Position numbers and translations under genes: made by a program
Notes under the pieces: generated by a model
Database searches by the model: none
Told to the model about the DNA's origin: nothing
The model's input: the letters and a program-made list of their open reading frames with translations, nothing else
In this document: in pieces, positions 1-5,972 of the stretch
Layout: the number at the start of each line of letters is the position of its first letter
How positions within the stretch are numbered: position 1 is the first letter of the stretch
Source of the DNA: CAYLJO01 sp964383905
GTDB taxonomy: Bacteria > Acidobacteriota > Blastocatellia > Pyrinomonadales > Pyrinomonadaceae
Reading direction: 5' to 3'
Assembly: GCA_964383905.1 (NCBI GenBank)
Contig: CAYLJO010000288.1
Location: 1 to 6,739, forward strand
Length of the DNA stretch: 6,739 nucleotides

Positions 1-86
1 GCTGGTTCAAACACTGCGGCTACTCGTTAGCACGCGAGTGAAAGACGCCTTAATGGTCAGCTTAATACATTAAACAGCCTTAGATC

Positions 87-115
87 AATATTAAAGATTT
101 TGTACAAAATTCCAA
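87..115 (-). promoter_or_regulatory. Possible leftward promoter at the window edge
   Basis: Read on the minus strand, TTGGAA (110-115) lies 17 bp from AATATT (87-92). This is a weak sigma-70-like pair, with about 4 of 6 matches at the -10. The candidate receptor promoter has the same geometry: TTGGAT, 17 bp, GATAAT. In both places the -35 hexamer overlaps a palindrome. If real, the promoter drives a leftward gene outside the window. No start codon with a convincing ribosome binding site is visible between 1 and 80. Confidence 0.25.
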
Positions 116-124
116 AATTTTGTA
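97..124. promoter_or_regulatory. Overlapping palindromes, putative operator
   Basis: ATTTTGTACAAAAT at 97-110 is a perfect 14-bp palindrome. CAAAATTTTG at 113-122 is a perfect 10-bp palindrome. TACAAAAT (103-110) and ATTTTGTA (117-124) form an inverted repeat with 8-bp arms and a 6-bp spacer. ATTTTGTA also recurs as a direct repeat at 97 and 117, exactly 20 bp apart, or about two helical turns. This spacing on one DNA face is typical of tandem dimeric repressor sites, but the regulator cannot be named from sequence alone. Low-complexity AT sequence could produce part of this by chance. Confidence 0.45.
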
Positions 125-275
125 TATACGCGATACGTCGAGAAGTGGGTAGATGAAACCCCTCACATTACCGTTATCGCTTACATGTCTTCGGCCGAGG
201 GCGGTCGGATCTCAGTGTAGAATTAAGGACGATGTCTCGTAGGGAAGGCAGCCGGAGGGTTTCTAAAAATGAAAG

Positions 276-305
276 GGCGGGCTGGAGTCTACGCTCCAGC
301 CCGCC
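276..305 (-). terminator. Rho-independent terminator of the receptor gene
   Basis: GGCGGGCTGGAG (276-287) and CTCCAGCCCGCC (294-305) are perfectly complementary 12-nt arms around a 6-nt loop. On the minus strand the GC-rich hairpin is followed by CTTTCATTTTTAG, giving a U-rich tract. The stem begins 26 bases after the receptor stop codon. The other side of the stem has no T-tract in the plus direction, so it should act only on leftward transcription. It marks the end of the receptor transcript. Confidence 0.9.
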
Positions 306-331
306 TATCGATCGGGAAAACCGCCGACGCC

Positions 332-3300
332 TTAGAAGGTGTAGCGCAAGCCAAACTGCATCACGCGAGGTGTTCCTTGAATCCCCGTGAAGTTACCGAA
401 CACCTTGGCGGGCGTACCGTGCTGCGGATCGAAGTCGAGGTCGTAATGACCCCCTTCAACTGCTCCCATCCGCTGAGTGTTCGTCACGTTGAATGTTTCC
501 CAGCGCAGCTCAAGCCGATGATTCTCTTTCCAGGGCATATGGAAGATCTTCGTGAGACCGGCGTCCAGGACGATATAGCCGGGAAGCCTCATGATGTTCC
601 GGTCGCCATTCTCTCCCGGAAGTGAGTTCCGGAAGCTTTGGTAAGCGGCAACCGGGTCGCCGAAGACGTTAGGCGGATTGGCACCCCCTCGGTTAGGCGC
701 GGTCTGAATCGGGCGGGCCCTCACACCGAAGCTTTCGATCTCCCAGTTGGTGGACCACATTCCGGCATCAAACGGAGCGCTCAGCGGAAGGCCCGAGTTG
801 TAGCGGAAGATGGTTGAAAGCTGCCACCCGCCGAAGATCGTGTCCACGACCTTGTTCATATTGCTAAAGAAAGCCTGGTGGCGTCCGATCGGAAGCTGCC
901 AGACGGCGTTAGCATTGATGATGTGCCTGATATCGAAATCCGACACAGCTCTCGCAGCCCTCGGATTGAATGGCGAGATTATCAACCCGCCGCCGGTATA
1001 AAGAGAGAGATTCTGATCAGCCACATCCTGGAGCCCGGAAGCGTCGTCGATCGACTTCGACAGAGTGTAGTTGAAATCGAACGTCAGCTTGTTCTTGAAC
1101 CGCTGGCGGACTGTGATCGTGCCGGCGTGGTAGATCGAGTTCCCGATGGTGCTGAATGCCGCCAGCGCGCCGTACTGCTGGTTATAGAAGTACGGAATGC
1201 CCGTCGCAAGATCCAGGCAGTCCTGCGCCGACGTCCAGTCTGCTCCACCACTGCAGTCCCCGAACCTGGTGTCTATTAGCGACATCGAAGCGTAGACGGC
1301 CTGCGTTGGCGTCAGTCCGGCGTAATCCGAGTTGCCGAAGTGGTCTGCGAAAGTGCTACCCAGTCCGGGATAGAAGTGGTCAAAGAAGGCGAGATTCGGC
1401 ACCGCCGAAATAGGGGTGCCGGCCAGGGCGAGGTTCTGTAGAATCGCTGCCGACCTGTACCAGGTTTGACCGGACGTCGGATCGGCCAAGTCCACAGGGG
1501 TAGCAGCATCCCTAACGGCAATTAGATGGCGCGCCCTGCGACCGAGATACGACGCTTCAATGTAAAATCCGCCCTTGAGCTTACGTCCGAAAGAGAGATC
1601 CCAGACCCAGTTGACCGGAGTCTGAAGGTCGGCGTCCAGTGATGATTCGATACGTCGCTTCATATCCGCAGGCTTTTGCTGCGGGAAGCTGATCGACGTC
1701 TGGATGGGAATCCCCGGCAAACCGCGAAGCGTCATTCCCAGGCCTGTAAACTGTGGCCCCGGACTGGTTGAGGCGTTATACGTGTTGGCGGCGATGGTCG
1801 TGGATGACGAGAAGCCCAACGTATTGTTCCGCTCAAACTGAACGGCGAGGGCTTGTCCGAAGTAATCGCTGATCCTGCCGACCCCGCCGCGAATGACTGA
1901 ATCGCCCTCGTTGCCGAACAGCTTGTGCCAGAAGCCGCTCTTGAAACTCGGCGAGTAGGCCAGGGAGAGCCGGGGTTGGAAGTTCTTCTTATCCATCGGG
2001 TAGGCGTTCCCGCGGCCATTCACGGGACCCGTCAGGTCAACAGTGAGAAGCTTAGTGTAAGGCTGACCCATTCCCGCCGCCGCCACCCGATCGGCGAAGA
2101 ATTGGGAGAGCGAAATGTTGGGCTTTGTCTGATACCCGGCGGTCTCATAGACCGGCGTGCTCAGGTTATAGCGGAGACCGTATGTCATGGTGAGGTCCGG
2201 GCGAACCTTCCAGCTATCCTGGAAGTAAAGGTCGTAGGACTCTGTGGCGAACGTTCGGACGTTGGGTGCCCCCGTGTCCTGCAGATTAAACTGTCTGTTG
2301 AAGTTGAAGTTGTTCGTATACTGCGAGAACCTTCCAATCAACGAGGAGACAGCGGCCTTAACAGGGGTGGTATATCCGCTGGCGATACCCGTGATGCCTT
2401 TTAGCAGCGAGCTGCCGGAAGTTGCGTAGAAGAAGTAGTTTGTCGAAGCGTTGTCGTACGCCTTGCTGAAATCAATCAGGTGGTTACGGATCAGCCGTAT
2501 GTTGGTGCCAAATTGGAACGTGTGATTTTTGTGAATCCACGAGACGTCGTCCAGAAAGTTGGTCACCGGCGTCGTTCGGCTCAGGGTGCGGTCGTAATTG
2601 AACGGTTGGAAGGTTCCACGGAAGACAATCTCGTTCTGCGTTGAATCGCCCTGATCGGAGAAAGCCTCACGCGTGTACCCCTGCCGGAACGTGTTGATGA
2701 GATGGCTGTTGATGGTCCACGTATAGCCAACTACGTAGCCGAGCGGGTGAGACCAATTCCTCTCGGCCGGCGTATCGGGGAATCGCTGTGTCATGAGATC
2801 GGTCGGATTGAGAGACAGATCCGCCTGGTAGTTGCCCCGGAGAAAGACCACATGCTTTCCATTCTTTGACACATTCCAGTCCAGGCGCGCGATATTCGTA
2901 TTGAGGTTCCTTGAAACGGGAGCATTGAAACGGAACCCCGCGGTGTTGAGGAGAAGCCCCCTGCTGGGATCGCTGTCTCCCACGGTGAAATCGTTGGCCG
3001 GGTAACGGCTGGCGGCGCTGGCGAGAAGCGAAATAGCTGCTGGATTCATTCCCACCGACGGGAAGAGGTTATTGAGATCAGAGAGCGTGAGTGTGGTAAT
3101 CCCACCTGACTTATTCGGGTAGCGGACCATTCCCGCTCCGAGGCTGGCGAGCGGGACCGTGTGCACGACCGTTCGTTGGCTCGCATCGCGGCGGCCTTCG
3201 TAGTTATAGAAGAAGAACAACCGGTCCCTTTTAATCGGCCCACCGAGCGTGCCGCCGAAAACATTGCGAAGCAGCTTTTCTCGGGGAATCCCGCTTCGAT

Positions 3301-4105
3301 TGTTAAAGAAATCGTTGGCCTCGAAAATCGTATTGCGGTGGAATTCATAGAGCGAACCGTGAAAGTTATTCGTGCCGCTCTTCGTGACCAATGAAACCTG
3401 TGCGCCCGAAGACCGACCTTGCGTGGCATTCGGGTTGGTCACGGTAACGCGGAACTCTTCCACCGACGCCGGGGTGACGCGAAGAACGGATTCAAAAGCT
3501 GCGCCCGTCTGCTGCTCATTCACGTCCACGCCGTCGAGCGTCAGGTTTGACTGGTCGCTTCGAGCGCCGGCCACCTCCCCCGCCTGCGTCACGCCGGGTT
3601 GCAGCGTAAGCAGTTGAAACGCGTTCTGCGATTCGAGCGGCAACTGCGTGATCTGTTGGGAGACGAAATTGTTGCCGATCGTGGCGTCCTGCGCATTGAC
3701 AAGCGAGTCGACCCCCGTTGACGCAACCGTAACCGTCTCGCTGACGCTTCCGACCGCCAACTGGATCCTCTGATCCGTCGGCTGGTCCACCAGAGCCCGC
3801 ACATTAGTTACGGTCTCTTTCTTAAAGCCCTTGGACTCGGCGGTTAGCTGGTACGTCCCTGGATCGAGCGTGGGAAAGCTGTACTCCCCCGTGTCTTTCG
3901 TCGTTTGCGTACGGGTAAAGCTCTTCTCGACGTTGGTCAAGGTGACCGTCGCGCCGGGGATGGCTCTGCCCTGCTCGTCCACCACAGTGCCGCGAACGGT
4001 GGAAGTACCGGTTTGGGCGAAGACGATGGGACAAAACAGCAGGGTAAGCAGAAGAGCGCACAAGCTTGAGCCGGCGTGACTTCTGAGAAAGCTCTGTTTT
4101 TTCAT
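332..4105 (-). CDS. Oar-like TonB-dependent outer-membrane receptor with carboxypeptidase regulatory-like domain
   Basis: Outer-membrane beta-barrel transporter of 1,257 residues, powered by TonB/ExbBD; substrate not identifiable. Residues 1-30 form a signal peptide (basic MKKQSFLR, hydrophobic core, cleavage after V-F-A). Residues 33-118 match a carboxypeptidase regulatory-like beta-sandwich (RGTVVDEQGRAIPGATVTLTN, GEYSFPTLDPGTYQL). A TonB-box-like SETVTVAS follows at 122-129, then the plug (about 131-250) with NLTLDGVDVNE and VSLVTKSGTNNFHGSLYEF. The barrel shows LGGPIKRDRLFFFYNYEGRR, SDFDIRH at 1055, LELRWETFNVTN at 1198 and the terminal GLRYTF ending in phenylalanine. This order and length fit the Oar-like receptors common in Acidobacteriota. 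The start at 4105 is chosen over the upstream ATG at 4150 because it begins the signal peptide and has GGAGGG (4110-4115) four bases upstream. The only two cysteines of the mature protein are C951 and C963. The TPR gene lies 563 bases upstream on the same strand. The frame is intact. Confidence 0.95.
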   Translation of the reverse strand: MKKQSFLRSHAGSSLCALLLTLLFCPIVFAQTGTSTVRGTVVDEQGRAIPGATVTLTNVEKSFTRTQTTKDTGEYSFPTLDPGTYQLTAESKGFKKETVTNVRALVDQPTDQRIQLAVGSVSETVTVASTGVDSLVNAQDATIGNNFVSQQITQLPLESQNAFQLLTLQPGVTQAGEVAGARSDQSNLTLDGVDVNEQQTGAAFESVLRVTPASVEEFRVTVTNPNATQGRSSGAQVSLVTKSGTNNFHGSLYEFHRNTIFEANDFFNNRSGIPREKLLRNVFGGTLGGPIKRDRLFFFYNYEGRRDASQRTVVHTVPLASLGAGMVRYPNKSGGITTLTLSDLNNLFPSVGMNPAAISLLASAASRYPANDFTVGDSDPSRGLLLNTAGFRFNAPVSRNLNTNIARLDWNVSKNGKHVVFLRGNYQADLSLNPTDLMTQRFPDTPAERNWSHPLGYVVGYTWTINSHLINTFRQGYTREAFSDQGDSTQNEIVFRGTFQPFNYDRTLSRTTPVTNFLDDVSWIHKNHTFQFGTNIRLIRNHLIDFSKAYDNASTNYFFYATSGSSLLKGITGIASGYTTPVKAAVSSLIGRFSQYTNNFNFNRQFNLQDTGAPNVRTFATESYDLYFQDSWKVRPDLTMTYGLRYNLSTPVYETAGYQTKPNISLSQFFADRVAAAGMGQPYTKLLTVDLTGPVNGRGNAYPMDKKNFQPRLSLAYSPSFKSGFWHKLFGNEGDSVIRGGVGRISDYFGQALAVQFERNNTLGFSSSTTIAANTYNASTSPGPQFTGLGMTLRGLPGIPIQTSISFPQQKPADMKRRIESSLDADLQTPVNWVWDLSFGRKLKGGFYIEASYLGRRARHLIAVRDAATPVDLADPTSGQTWYRSAAILQNLALAGTPISAVPNLAFFDHFYPGLGSTFADHFGNSDYAGLTPTQAVYASMSLIDTRFGDCSGGADWTSAQDCLDLATGIPYFYNQQYGALAAFSTIGNSIYHAGTITVRQRFKNKLTFDFNYTLSKSIDDASGLQDVADQNLSLYTGGGLIISPFNPRAARAVSDFDIRHIINANAVWQLPIGRHQAFFSNMNKVVDTIFGGWQLSTIFRYNSGLPLSAPFDAGMWSTNWEIESFGVRARPIQTAPNRGGANPPNVFGDPVAAYQSFRNSLPGENGDRNIMRLPGYIVLDAGLTKIFHMPWKENHRLELRWETFNVTNTQRMGAVEGGHYDLDFDPQHGTPAKVFGNFTGIQGTPRVMQFGLRYTF

Positions 4106-4109
4106 TGAT

Positions 4110-4115
4110 CCCTCC
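4110..4115 (-). promoter_or_regulatory. Ribosome binding site of the receptor gene
   Basis: The minus strand reads TTTTTGGAGGGATCA immediately before ATG at 4105. GGAGGG is a near-perfect Shine-Dalgarno element four bases from the start codon. It decides the start against the in-frame ATG at 4150, which would add 15 residues in front of the signal peptide and place this element inside the coding sequence. Confidence 0.85.
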
Positions 4116-4232
4116 AAAAATGATGGTATGAGATGGGTTGGTAAATGCAATGACTTACGGCGCTTCCCTACCGCTTCACCGGCGGGCAGCTCCGTTCGAT
4201 CGTTCCTCTGTTTTACTATTCCAATTGAGAGC

Positions 4233-4257
4233 GTGCCCGAAGATTCGTGCCGGGCAC
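4233..4257 (-). other. Leader hairpin, 7-bp perfect stem
   Basis: GTGCCCG (4233-4239) and CGGGCAC (4251-4257) are exact reverse complements separated by 11 bases. In the receptor leader RNA this GC-rich stem would lie about 130-150 nt before the start codon. It is not followed by a U-tract in the minus direction, so it is not an ordinary intrinsic terminator. A second perfect hairpin, TTCGG/CCGAA with a 5-nt loop, lies just upstream at 4287-4301. Confidence 0.4.
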
Positions 4258-4326
4258 CGGGCCTTTTAGACAGCAGACTATTATGATTCGGACTTACCGA
4301 ACCGCCTGACCGCTTTTGAACAATAA

Positions 4327-4406
4327 AGGCGAAGCCATCAGGTCCAGGGATAAACGGTTCATTAGTATTTGGAATGCAGTTAGCGTTCCATTCCCTGACA
4401 GCGCCT
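4327..4406 (-). other. Nested inverted repeats in the receptor leader, possible structured RNA
   Basis: Three helices nest within 80 bases. The outer helix pairs 4327-4331 (AGGCG) with 4402-4406 (CGCCT). The middle helix pairs GTCCAGGGA (4342-4350) with TCCCTGAC (4392-4399): eight pairs with one bulged base. The inner helix pairs GGAATGC (4371-4377) with GCGTTCC (4383-4389), with one wobble and a 5-nt loop. The inner GGAATG can instead pair with CATTCC at 4389-4394, which competes with the middle helix. I do not recognise a known riboswitch class. The structure was inferred by eye, without an energy calculation or covariation. Confidence 0.35.
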
Positions 4407-4473
4407 CACCCCCCGGCTTAATAGCTAAGATTTCAAGTCTTTACCCGAGCCGATAGCCTTCCTCTGAAAGCGC

Positions 4474-4502
4474 ATTATCCAAAAGTATGGTCTCTTATCC
4501 AA
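4474..4502 (-). promoter_or_regulatory. Candidate receptor promoter
   Basis: On the minus strand, TTGGAT (4497-4502) is separated by exactly 17 bp from GATAAT (4474-4479). The -10 hexamer matches TATAAT at five of six positions, but the -35 matches TTGACA only at TTG. Transcription would begin near 4467, giving a leader of about 360 nt. The -35 lies inside a palindrome and the -10 inside a repeat of the same motif, an arrangement expected of a repressible promoter. Confidence 0.4.
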
Positions 4503-4514
4503 ATTTTTGGATGC
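4475..4514. repeat. Tandem 20-bp operator-like repeats
   Basis: Two adjacent 20-bp units, 4475-4494 and 4495-4514, both begin TTATCCAAA and agree at 14 of 20 positions. The second contains a perfect inverted repeat, ATCCAAA (4497-4503) and TTTGGAT (4506-4512), around TT. The first keeps the left arm and a degraded right arm (TATGGTC). The 20-bp period would put two bound dimers on the same DNA face. GTCGC-A-GCGAC at 4516-4526 is a further 11-bp palindrome directly beside them. These overlap the candidate -35 and -10, suggesting a DNA-binding regulator of unknown family. Confidence 0.5.
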
Positions 4515-4668
4515 CGTCGCAGCGACATTTCCTCGCGGGCCTCCTACGCAGCCGTCTGTAAGGAAACGACGGAGAGCTTTAAACTTGCTTTACGCCGTAG
4601 TCGATAAAAGCGGATGCGCTGGCTGGTATGAGGCTCGATAGCGCGAGGTTCCCGGTTTTCGCCCGGCC

Positions 4669-5676
4669 TTATTGCTTCTTATTCTTCGTGATATATTCCG
4701 TGAGCGCTTTCCGATCCGGATAGTCGGGTCTGGCTTGAAGGAACTGTTGATATTCCGCGGCGGCCCAATCCTTCCTTCCCGCGGCATTATAAAGAGCCGC
4801 CAGCCGGAGATGACCTTCAGGCATTCCTAACCTTATGGCTTCTCTTAAATAGCCGACAGCCTTCGAGCCCTTCTTGATCTGCAGGTATGATTCTCCGAGA
4901 GAATAATTCGCGTCGGCCCAGTTTGGCTGCTTCTGCACGACCCGCGTCAAGTTCTCAATGGCTTCTTCGTACTTCTTCTCAGACATCTGTACCTTACCCA
5001 GGTTTATTAAAGCGAGAAGATAGGAATTCTGCTGATAGAGTGCCTTTCGATAACTCTTTTCTGCTTCCCTCAATCTTTCCGTCTTGAAATAGAGAGTACC
5101 CAACTCTGTCAGCGCCACGTAGTCCTTCGGGTCCGAAGCTACAATCTGGTTGAGCAAGGATATCGCCTGGTCGTAATTCTTCTTGCTGCCGGCGTCAAGA
5201 GCTTTTTGAAATAAAGCATGATTGGCAGGCGTACGATCATAGTAGTCCGTTGCGGAGATCGTCCCGGGCTTCAGCCTTCTTATCCGAGCAAAGCTGTCGT
5301 GCCATTCTAATGCTATGTCCTGGCGAAAATCGGTCTTTTGCCCCTCTATCCGAAGATGAATCCTGGCGATTTCTTCATTCCCGAGCTCCACAACGATGTC
5401 GTACTCGCCGTTCTTCACATTCAAAAACCGGTAACGGCTGCCGTTCGACACGGCCTGGCGAACGGTAACAATCCCGCTCATCGTTCTGAGACCCACCTTG
5501 AAAGTTTCAGGCTTGGGCCCGTTGACTTGGCTGTCGTCGACGGTAAAATCCCCATAGATCATGTTGTCGCCCAGACTGGCCTGGCCGCTTGCCAAAACAA
5601 CCTGCGCGGCGAGGCAAATAACCAGCGCCAGCAGCGCCGAATGCCAAGACGTCGATCCTGTGTTGCTTTTATTCAT
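4669..5676 (-). CDS. Secreted TPR protein with N-terminal carboxypeptidase regulatory-like domain
   Basis: Exported protein of 335 residues with no visible enzymatic motif; probably a protein-binding scaffold. Residues 1-29 look like a signal peptide (SALLALVICLAAQVVLA), with cleavage after V-L-A. The single cysteine in this segment does not form a proper lipobox. Residues 37-120 are a beta-rich domain resembling a carboxypeptidase regulatory-like fold (YRFLNVKNGEYDIVVELG). Five tetratricopeptide repeats follow at about 152-185, 186-218, 219-252, 253-286 and 287-318, with typical motifs such as ALTELGTLYFKTERLREAEK and ANYSLGESYLQ. The tail is short and basic (KNKKQ). The start at 5676 is preferred to the ATG at 5760 because it begins the signal peptide and has AAAGGAG eight bases upstream. 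The gene precedes the receptor on the same strand with a gap of 563 bases. The family is familiar from Acidobacteriota, but I know of no experimentally assigned function. Confidence 0.9.
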   Translation of the reverse strand: MNKSNTGSTSWHSALLALVICLAAQVVLASGQASLGDNMIYGDFTVDDSQVNGPKPETFKVGLRTMSGIVTVRQAVSNGSRYRFLNVKNGEYDIVVELGNEEIARIHLRIEGQKTDFRQDIALEWHDSFARIRRLKPGTISATDYYDRTPANHALFQKALDAGSKKNYDQAISLLNQIVASDPKDYVALTELGTLYFKTERLREAEKSYRKALYQQNSYLLALINLGKVQMSEKKYEEAIENLTRVVQKQPNWADANYSLGESYLQIKKGSKAVGYLREAIRLGMPEGHLRLAALYNAAGRKDWAAAEYQQFLQARPDYPDRKALTEYITKNKKQ

Positions 5677-5684
5677 CGCCGACA

Positions 5685-5691
5685 CTCCTTT
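5685..5691 (-). promoter_or_regulatory. Ribosome binding site of the TPR gene
   Basis: The minus strand reads AAAGGAGTGTCGGCG before ATG at 5676. AAAGGAG is a strong Shine-Dalgarno match at an ideal eight-base spacing. It fixes the start 28 codons downstream of the first in-frame ATG at 5760. Confidence 0.85.
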
Positions 5692-5743
5692 GTGCGGCCG
5701 TAGAGCCTTTGGCAAAGAGACTGTAGCTTGCCATGCTTCGCAT

Positions 5744-5773
5744 CTCATATCCCAGAACACCGATGCAAGTCAA
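5744..5773 (-). promoter_or_regulatory. Candidate promoter of the TPR gene
   Basis: TTGACT (5768-5773, minus strand) matches the sigma-70 -35 consensus at five of six positions. TATGAG (5744-5749) lies 18 bp downstream and matches the -10 at four of six. Transcription would start near 5737, giving a leader of about 60 nt. The -10 is weak, so this is a tentative call. Confidence 0.4.
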
Positions 5774-5797
5774 TACTTGGAAGTTATGTGATTGGTC

Positions 5798-5813
5798 AGC
5801 GAAGACGTTCGCT
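5798..5813. promoter_or_regulatory. 16-bp inverted repeat upstream of the TPR promoter
   Basis: AGCGAA (5798-5803) and TTCGCT (5808-5813) are exact reverse complements around GACG. Allowing a bulged T, the arms extend to eight pairs (TC/GA). It lies about 25 bp upstream of the candidate -35, with no T-tract on either side. It therefore fits a regulator binding site better than a terminator; the binding protein is unknown. Confidence 0.3.
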
Positions 5814-5850
5814 TGATGACCGCATCCTCTTATTCTGCATGCCCCGATTT

Positions 5851-5870
5851 CTCTGCGAGACTCTGCGACT
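5851..5870. repeat. 10-bp tandem repeat CTCTGCGA-NN x2
   Basis: CTCTGCGAGA is followed directly by CTCTGCGACT, so eight of ten bases repeat with a 10-bp period. On the minus strand the core reads TCGCAGAG. Nearby bases 5880-5895 hold a degraded relative (TTCTCTTCGCAT). Short CGCAGAG-type tandem repeats occur between genes in many environmental bacterial genomes. This may be an eroded copy of such a dispersed repeat, but that cannot be tested here. Confidence 0.5.
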
Positions 5871-5972
5871 CCCTGGTTTCGTATTTCTCTTCGCATAGAT
5901 ACGATTGCCTGGGAGCGTTATCCTCAGCGGGCCTGTTAAATCTCGGCCTGAATACGAGACCCGTGTGCTTGT

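Larger units (their letters stand above)
1..275. other. Gene-free left flank, AT-rich, with palindrome cluster
   Basis: I see no supportable gene here. Short open frames on either strand lack homology that I recognise. The plus-strand ATG at 232, preceded by AAGGA, opens a frame that runs through the receptor terminator and into the antisense of the receptor gene, so it looks spurious. The stretch from about 60 to 128 is much richer in A+T than the coding DNA around it and holds overlapping palindromes, listed separately. It lies beyond the receptor terminator, so it probably belongs to the regulatory region of a gene outside the left edge. Confidence 0.6.
4106..4668. other. 563-base intergenic region: promoter plus long structured leader
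   Basis: No coding frame here looks real. It separates the TPR stop from the receptor start. From right to left it holds a stretch (4527-4668) without a convincing terminator for the TPR gene: only a 4-bp CCGG/CCGG pairing near 4652-4665 and a weak AGCG/CGCT hairpin followed by TTTTAT at about 4605-4620. Next come the operator/promoter cluster (4474-4526) and a leader of about 360 nt with several inverted repeats (4233-4406). Individual elements are listed separately. Confidence 0.6.
5677..5972. other. 296-base intergenic region between permease and TPR gene
   Basis: I see no credible coding frame. It contains the candidate TPR promoter, an inverted repeat at 5798-5813 and a 10-bp tandem repeat at 5851-5870. 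It has only a weak terminator candidate for the permease: TCTCG/CGAGA pairing at 5941-5945 and 5955-5959, followed on the minus strand by TTTAAC. With a promoter and possible terminator in the gap, the permease and TPR gene are probably separate transcription units. Confidence 0.55.

Noticed and set aside
1..20. GGTTCAAAC at the left edge resembling a tRNA T-loop
   Set aside because: The flanking five bases on either side do not pair (GCTGG versus ACTGC), and no acceptor or anticodon arm is visible.
269..625. Plus-strand open frame of 118 codons starting at ATG 269
   Set aside because: It begins inside the receptor terminator hairpin region and runs antisense through the receptor 3' end. It has no ribosome binding site and no recognisable domain.
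1925..2404. Plus-strand open frame of 159 codons inside the receptor gene
   Set aside because: It is fully antisense to the conserved barrel coding sequence, with no motif and no plausible start signal. A GC-rich coding frame readily leaves such shadows.
4106..4150. Upstream in-frame ATG at 4150 as receptor start
   Set aside because: It would place 15 residues (MHLPTHLIPSFLEGS) before a clear signal peptide and bury the GGAGGG ribosome binding site in the coding sequence.
4604..4665. Possible intrinsic terminator after the TPR gene
   Set aside because: Only 4-bp stems (AGCG/CGCT, CCGG/CCGG) are present and the T-run is short. This is too weak to call as a feature.
5677..5760. Upstream in-frame ATG at 5760 as TPR protein start
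   Set aside because: The extra 28 residues precede the signal peptide and would overlap the ribosome binding site and the candidate -10. The start at 5676 has an ideal AAAGGAG.
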